Shown here: positions 26,737-32,063 of the stretch, piece after piece | Numbering within the stretch: position 1 is the first letter of the stretch | Layout of the letters: every line of letters starts with the position of its first letter | Source of the DNA: Planoprotostelium fungivorum | Lineage: Eukaryota; Evosea; Variosea; Cavosteliida; Cavosteliaceae | Assembly (NCBI GenBank): GCA_003024175.1 | Contig: MDYQ01000285.1 | Location: 1 to 32,063, forward strand | Direction of reading: 5' to 3' | DNA length: 32,063 bases | Program-made: the position numbers and the translations under genes | Notes under the pieces: model-generated | What the model saw: the letters and a program-made list of their open reading frames with translations, nothing else | What the model was told of the DNA's origin: nothing | Databases searched by the model: none

Positions 26737-29700
26737 TTATATATGTAAAAATCGTTCACAGAGAGACCGACTGACTTGAGGAGCCCGAACGCCTCCTGGG
26801 ATCTTCTTCCCTTGCTTCTGAGATCGTATGGGTGTATTTGCCGGTACCACACCTCTCTGCAAGACTCCTGGTGTACCGTTGACATCCCCAAAGGACACGC
26901 TCCTGGCATTCGCTGTATAGATGAGAGGTATTCGCTTGGTGTGACTCACTGATACCAGAGGCCACCACTTTGTTCAACGGTGAATCGCGGAGAAAGAGGC
27001 TCAGATGTTGAGCCGGGGTGCGAGGGGCGCCCTGGCGGGCGGCGACTTTCAATGCACTTCCATTCTGACGGGGTCTGTTGTTGTTAACGGCCTGAGGGGG
27101 AACCGTGGAGCGGAGGACGTTGACAATCCTGCGGTAAAAGAAGATGGACATGCTCAGATTCTTGTGCTCTTTCTTCTCCTGTGCAGAGGCCGAATCGCTG
27201 ATCTGCTTCTTGGGCGGTGGAGTGAGGTCAGCGATGGTGAGCCTTCCTTCTTTCGTGCTTCTCTTGGACATTCCCGTGTCGATCTCAACTTCGAAGATCA
27301 AGATGCTGTGAGAATGTGAGCTGGACAGACAGAAGAGAAGAGATCTATCTCACAAGTGAGAAGTGGAGAGTAAGCGATTCTTCGGAGTGGGGTAGTTTGC
27401 CTTGATGTTGGCGAGGATGTCTTTGCAGCCATTGCTATCACCCTGTGGGGATGAGAAATGAGGTGACGAGAGATAGATCTCACCTTGACTGTCAACTTGT
27501 TGAGGTTCTGTACGGGTCCATAGTTTCGCAGATCTCGATAGAATTTGGAATCTTCCTCAGTGATGAATCCTCCAATGTGGGTGATAGCTTTGGGCTTCTT
27601 GGGACTCCTCAGGTCGTACACGTACTTGTCGTTGTTCACTTGGATGATGCTCAGCAGCACTTTGGAGGGTAACTTGATCTCTCGCAGAGTCTGGAACAGT
27701 GTTTCGACTGAGACTCGGATAATCTTGTGGATGTCCTTCTGTCCGTAGGATTCGATGTATGCCTTTTCACCCCCTGTGATGTACTTGATCACCTTGGAGA
27801 CACTTCCCGAGATGTCATCTACCAGAGTTAATCTCTCCCGCGTAAAATCACCTCACCGATGGAGCCTTCAAAGGTCTGTGACAGTTCCTCTTCTACTTCA
27901 TTCAGTTGTACGTCTGAATCGTCGATACGTCCGATGGGATGTGCCCCCTCTTCATCTGCGATGGCAACAGGCTGCTCGTTGACTCCTCGGTCATTTGATG
28001 CTTTGAGTTGAGGGTGAGGGCTGGGTTGGGAGTCTCTGATGAGAGTTTGAGGGTGGTAAACATTCGATGACTGCGTGGATGGTATCACTCCAGCCACCTC
28101 CTCGTCCATTGAATCGTCGTCGTCCACTGCCTCCTCCTTTCCTCCTTCGGCTTCCCTCTCTGCTTTCTCTTTGGCCTTTTGATCCTTCACAAACTGTTTC
28201 TTTGTTGGTAGTTCGCCTTCTGAATCAGAAGATGCTTGTTGAACCGTAGACTTCGCTACACGACGGACTGGGTTGATCTCTTCCCTCTCTCTCAAACGGG
28301 TCTTTAACAACGACAACGAGCTCTGTCACCATCATCACTCTTTCCATCACTGACATCTGCTCACCTTCGTGGTCTTCTCCCTTGTAATAGATCTCCTTCC
28401 CACAGAGCTGTTCGATGATATCTCTGAATGTGGATCCTTCACAAGCTCCGTGGATTCTGCCTCCTCGGCAGTGAAGTGAATGGACTCTTCAACTCGAAGC
28501 CTGTTCTTCTCTTCCGTGGATGACCTCTTCTGGATGGTGATTGACTTCTCCGTTGGCAGCTTCTTGTACGTGGGTGTCTTCACAGAAATGATGGATCTCT
28601 TGATTGGCGTCTTCGATGGCTTCATCGGACTTGGGCTGATGGGGGACCTGATCGGCCTCTGTTCAATTTGCGTCTTCTTCTGAGAGACAGTCTCGAGGAT
28701 CTTCGTGGGGCGAGGTGTGATACCTGGCTTGTCTGTTGATTTGGACGTTCTCTGAGCAGTCGAAGGCTTCACTGGCATCTGTGATTGCTTCGTGGGCTTC
28801 ATCTTCACGGCACCACTCTCCATACGACTCTTGTGGGGAGGTCTCTTCTCTTCCGTGGGAGTCGATGTTCTCTGAACAGTCGATGGCTTCTTCACTGACA
28901 CGATGGATTGCTTTGCGGGCGTATTCAGAGGAAGGATGGTCTTCTCAACTGGATTCTTTGACTGCTTTGTTGATTCAATCGATCTCTGAACTGGTGCATT
29001 CAATTGCCGCTTCATCTTCTCGGGGGCAATCTCGAGGGTCTTTGCAGTGGGAGACGTGATGTCCTCTGCTTTCTCTTCAGAGGTTGAGGCTTTCTCTTCA
29101 GAGGTGGACGCTTTCTCTTCAGAGGTGGAGGCTTTCTCTCTTCGTCCCATCTTCTTGTTTCGAATCTCTTCCTTCTGTGGTGTGTCCACTCGGCTGAGAT
29201 CGTGAGGTGAATCGGGTGCACAGTCGGTCCAGTAACGTACGACATCATCGATATCCGTCTGCATGGATCAGGTCATGATTCTACCATTCCCCTCACCAGA
29301 AAGAGGCAATTCTCTGTTGGGTGCCAGCTCATACCGATGATTACCTCAGTGAAATTGCGACTGAAGTGATCAGTTGAATGGAAATGTGCGTCTTCTCACG
29401 AATCAATGACTGTTCGATTCCTGAAGCACCACAGATTGACTCTTCCCTCAATGTCCGCCGTGGCCAGGTACATTCCATTGGGAGAAAATGATGCGATGGT
29501 CACCACCTGTGGATGATGAGATCGTGTCTTTGTCTTCGTCATCACCCCCAGATGTTGGCCAGAGAGACGACTTTCCACCGTCCAGTCTGCACTCTTCACG
29601 ATCATGATGTCTGCGTGGTGTCATTTGTGTCCAATGAGATGGCTCACCTCTGTCGCTGGGTACGGCCAGATGAGAGGAGGAAGGATGCCATGACATCATC

Positions 29701-31820
29701 GATGGGCAAACGTCTCCCTGTGAGACGATTTCCGCGATTTCCCCGACCTGATGATATCATCGTTATGGGATGCAGGGAGAGAACGAGAATCACCAGTTTG
29801 AATTGGTGGGAGACATTCCACACGCGGAGGCAGCCGTCCTCACCCGTAGAAGCTAAAAATTTGGACTCGGGATCGAACTGCACACGGCGGACCGAGCCCA
29901 CGTGAGCGCGTAGTGTCATTTTATCCTGGTGGTGTACCATCATCAGATGGATGAAGCTCTCTCTGATATAGATGAATACGATGGAAGGAGAGGGACCCAC
30001 TCTGTGGCGATGGCGATCCACTGGTCTTTGCTACAGACGTCGATGTCTCGGACTCTCCATTGGAGCTTGGCAACGAGAGATCTAGTGAATGGACTTTCAA
30101 CCGTGCAAGATCGAACGGTGTGATCGTAATGACAGCGATACAATCGATCTCCCTGTGATGGATGAGATGATGAATGAGATGATGAATGAGATGATGCATG
30201 AGACGATGAATGAGATGATGCATGAGAGAGGGCTCACATGTAGGTTGAGACACATCGCGCCAACAACTCCGTGTTCCTTGTGTAATCGAAAAGTTCCGTC
30301 AGATCCACGAAAGAGTTTCCTGTTGTATCTCAGCTGCCACCCTCGTCAAGTGTCCTACTCACGCGCCCAAAGGATGGTGGATGAGATTGATCGACATCGA
30401 CTGTGGTTCAGTCTCGCATTCAAAGGATTCCACAAAGTGACCGTTGTTCAGTGACTTCTCTGGAGAGGAAGGCAGGTTCTCTTCCTCGACGCTCTTGGCT
30501 GCCTCTGTCTCCTGCGTCACCCTCTTCTCGTCGTGCCTCCTCTGTGCTTCTCTTGCCTGAGCGTCTCTCTCTTGAGTGACTATGTTCGCCCTTCTCAGCT
30601 CTTCCACTTCTCTCCTCAGCTCTTCCACCTCCTTCCTCAGCTTCTCCCTTTCGTCGACATAGTCTAATCGATCCTCCTTGTCCTCCTTGGAGTCATCGAC
30701 GTCAACGTCCTTTGGGGGCTTGTTGAGTTTCATTTGTGATTCGTTGACGTTCTTCTTTGCCTTTTCTGCGGTCTTCTGAGAGGAGATGAAAGAGGTGGTC
30801 TTCGTGGCTGCTCGTCTTTTGGCTGACTTGCCACTATCCCTGACTGACATCTTGTCACCTCTGTCTGACTCATTGTGGATTATGATTTGCTCTTTGCTCG
30901 ATGTGTCAAACAAATCCTGTGAGAGTCAGCTCTACTTATACTCTTGGAACTGACCCCATGATAATCATTTGAATCATCTTCAGATGCCAACGGTGACTTA
31001 TCATCGCTGCTAGTGACTTCCAGTTGCACTGTCTTAGATCCGAAGGGGGTGGCACATGCTGAAGAATCATCCAAAGATCGACTGTCGATCATACCGCGTG
31101 TTTGTGTGTTAGATTGCTACAGGAGTCAGCGGATTTCTTCGCTGCGAATGCTACCTCGAGCTGGTTGCTGGGGGGTTCAAGTCGGCACTTGTCTTTAGAC
31201 GATCGAAGGCTCTCCAGGGCATCCTCCCACTTGATCTGTTTCGTTACGTATAAAGGCTTTGTTGGATCCTGTGCTCTCAGGGCGGTCCGTGTTGTGTATT
31301 GTTGATAAAGGACATGCTCTACAACCTGGCTTGCAAGTCAGATCTTCTGATCTCATTCGGCTGAAAGGCGTCACCTCCCGAAACGTGTCTTCATTGGGTG
31401 GAATCTCTCCATCTTTGAGTCTGTGGCCACATTTGTGGAGGGAAGGACGAAGACTCGCAGGATACGATTTGTGACAATCAAGGCAATACCGTCTTACTTG
31501 GCTATTGCTGATGCGTTTGCCGATAATGATGGTGGCTTCATGCATACCAGCACCATTCAAGTTGATGCAGACCTGGAAAGCTCGCTGTGATCTGATTATT
31601 CAATGAACTGTTAATAGAATTCAGACACACCTTTTCAGCCGATTTGTAAGCTTTCAAGTACTCTTGAAAGCATGGATCATTCTGATCTTCCTGTTCAAAT
31701 GATCAGATGGAAAAGATGTGATTCCACCGAGGATCCGTACCATGTCCAGCGATATCTGTGGTAATCCTTAATATTGTTCCCCTTGACTTCTTGCACGTTT
31801 GCGATGATTCTGAGCAACAT
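26737..31820 (-). CDS. Ctf4/And-1-like WD40 protein with unusual flanking domains
   Basis: Nineteen exons join in phase to 1422 residues. Exon limits, 5' to 3': 31820-31728, 31690-31631, 31572-31326, 31273-31155, 31116-30955, 30916-30363, 30319-30238, 30152-30001, 29962-29794, 29747-29648, 29610-29546, 29506-29400, 29360-29297, 29258-28365, 28322-27852, 27792-27484, 27442-27354, 27305-26950, 26912-26737. Residues 1-230 hold a Cys/His cluster (YCLDCHKSY...HKCGH). A Glu/Arg coiled coil (KLRKEVEELRREVEELRRA) follows. Residues about 410-665 match the WD40 domain of Ctf4/And-1/WDHD1, replisome adaptors (VRRVQFDPESKFLASTGEDG, VTIASFSPNGMYLATADIEG, VIIGMSWHPTENCLF). Then come a Lys/Ser/Thr-rich tail and an unrecognised C-terminal domain (IHKIIRVSVETLFQTLREIK). 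The SepB propeller expected after WD40 is not evident. The start could be the Met at 31898; the chain could also be two or three genes. Confidence 0.68.
27806..27885. repeat. 80-base segment shared with 16649-16728
   Basis: The segment covers the donor side of the intron at 27793-27851 and the end of the adjoining exon (SQTFEGSIGE) of the large minus gene. At the other copy the acceptor CTCAG is present, whereas here it reads CTCGG and the intron ends at a later CCAAG. Confidence 0.75.
29075..29150 (-). repeat. 24-base coding repeat (KASTSEE)
   Basis: Three perfect or near-perfect 24-base units encode KASTSEE plus one residue within exon 14 of the large minus gene, with a partial fourth unit. 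Such short Ser/Glu repeats usually lie in disordered linkers. Confidence 0.8.
30153..30237 (-). repeat. 12-base microsatellite inside an intron
   Basis: The intron holds five or so copies of GATGAATGAGAT (plus-strand sense), with some units mutated to CATGAG. At 85 bases it is twice the usual intron length here, so repeat expansion explains its size. Confidence 0.8.
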
Positions 31821-32000
31821 GCAATTTCGCGACAAACAAAATGCGTCGTTGTAATAAAACCCAAACAAACGAAAACAGATAATGATCATCACCATCATTC
31901 GAAATAAAAACGAAACGAATGATCACCGTTATTCAGCAGACTACGTTGATGGCAAGCGAATCACGCAGTGACTGCAATTCATATATGTAATATAGCGGAA

Positions 32001-32030
32001 GGGTTTAGGGTTTAGGGTTTAGGGTTTAGG
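32001..32030 (+). repeat. Telomere-type (TTTAGGG)n block
   Basis: GGG followed by four TTTAGGG units, the last incomplete, with no mismatch. Unique sequence continues for 33 bases to the window edge, so this is an interstitial block rather than the physical end. It lies about 100 to 180 bases upstream of the start of the large minus gene, in CCCTAAA sense relative to that gene. Confidence 0.9.
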
Positions 32031-32063
32031 TTCTACAACTCCGTTCCCACCTGTCACATTGAC

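Noticed and set aside
28736-29059. Plus-strand 107-codon frame
   Set aside because: Antisense to the Ser/Thr/Lys-rich exon 14 of the large minus gene, without splice structure or domain.

Overview
This window is eukaryotic nuclear DNA from a gene-dense, intron-rich protist. Almost every gene I could resolve is cut by very short GT-AG introns, mostly 34 to 60 bases, with GTGAGT- or GTGATG-like donors. Coding frames prefer C or G in the third position. AATAAA signals sit just after stop codons, and one block of (TTTAGGG) repeats lies near the right edge. Ty3/gypsy debris, ribonuclease-inhibitor-type leucine-rich repeats, a tyrosine-kinase-like fragment and a Ctf4/And-1-like WD40 protein suggest an amoebozoan-type genome, perhaps a protosteloid amoeba. 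That placement is inference; the short introns and compact genes are seen directly. I saw no tRNA, rRNA or CRISPR array.

Left part (1-7.3 kb): the 3' end of a coiled-coil gene (3-647); a divergent pair made of a secreted nuclease-like gene with a frameshift (minus, 1035-1989) and a small secreted protein (plus, 2094-2483); a dead Ty3/gypsy protease relic (about 3150-3380); an unrecognised multi-exon minus gene (4050-5000); an unresolved plus gene (to 5776); and a clean four-exon minus gene of 244 aa (6415-7291).

Middle (7.6-16.4 kb): an LRR gene with an F-box-like start and 14 near-identical one-repeat exons (7649-10019); a 65-aa minus gene (10299-10536); a multi-exon gene with one in-frame TAG (11231-12257); a broken Ty3/gypsy integrase joined directly to the 3' end of a kinase gene (12690-13873); and a membrane-anchored helical protein gene (14664-15544). 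The last lies in one arm of an inverted duplication (14272-15921) whose other arm is at 23725-25158.

Right part (16.4-32 kb): a Nup155-type fragment (16714-16955); an 865-aa coiled-coil gene built on 14-residue repeats (18350-21104), facing a minus gene whose stop is 9 bases away; a SAM-domain-like minus gene; a coiled-coil plus gene (22712-23502); the second inverted arm with a short paralogue (24089-24643); a methylmalonyl-CoA mutase pseudogene (25306-26640); and a 19-exon minus gene of 1422 codons-in-frame residues (26737-31820) with a Ctf4/And-1-like WD40 domain, ending just before the telomere-type repeat.

The genes do not form one pathway. The window mixes intact housekeeping-like genes with decayed, truncated and duplicated pieces, as expected of a subtelomeric or otherwise rearranging region. 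The strongest oddities are the duplicated membrane-anchored gene pair, whose introns are almost identical while parts of the exons have diverged, and the LRR exon array in which introns and exons are homogenised together.
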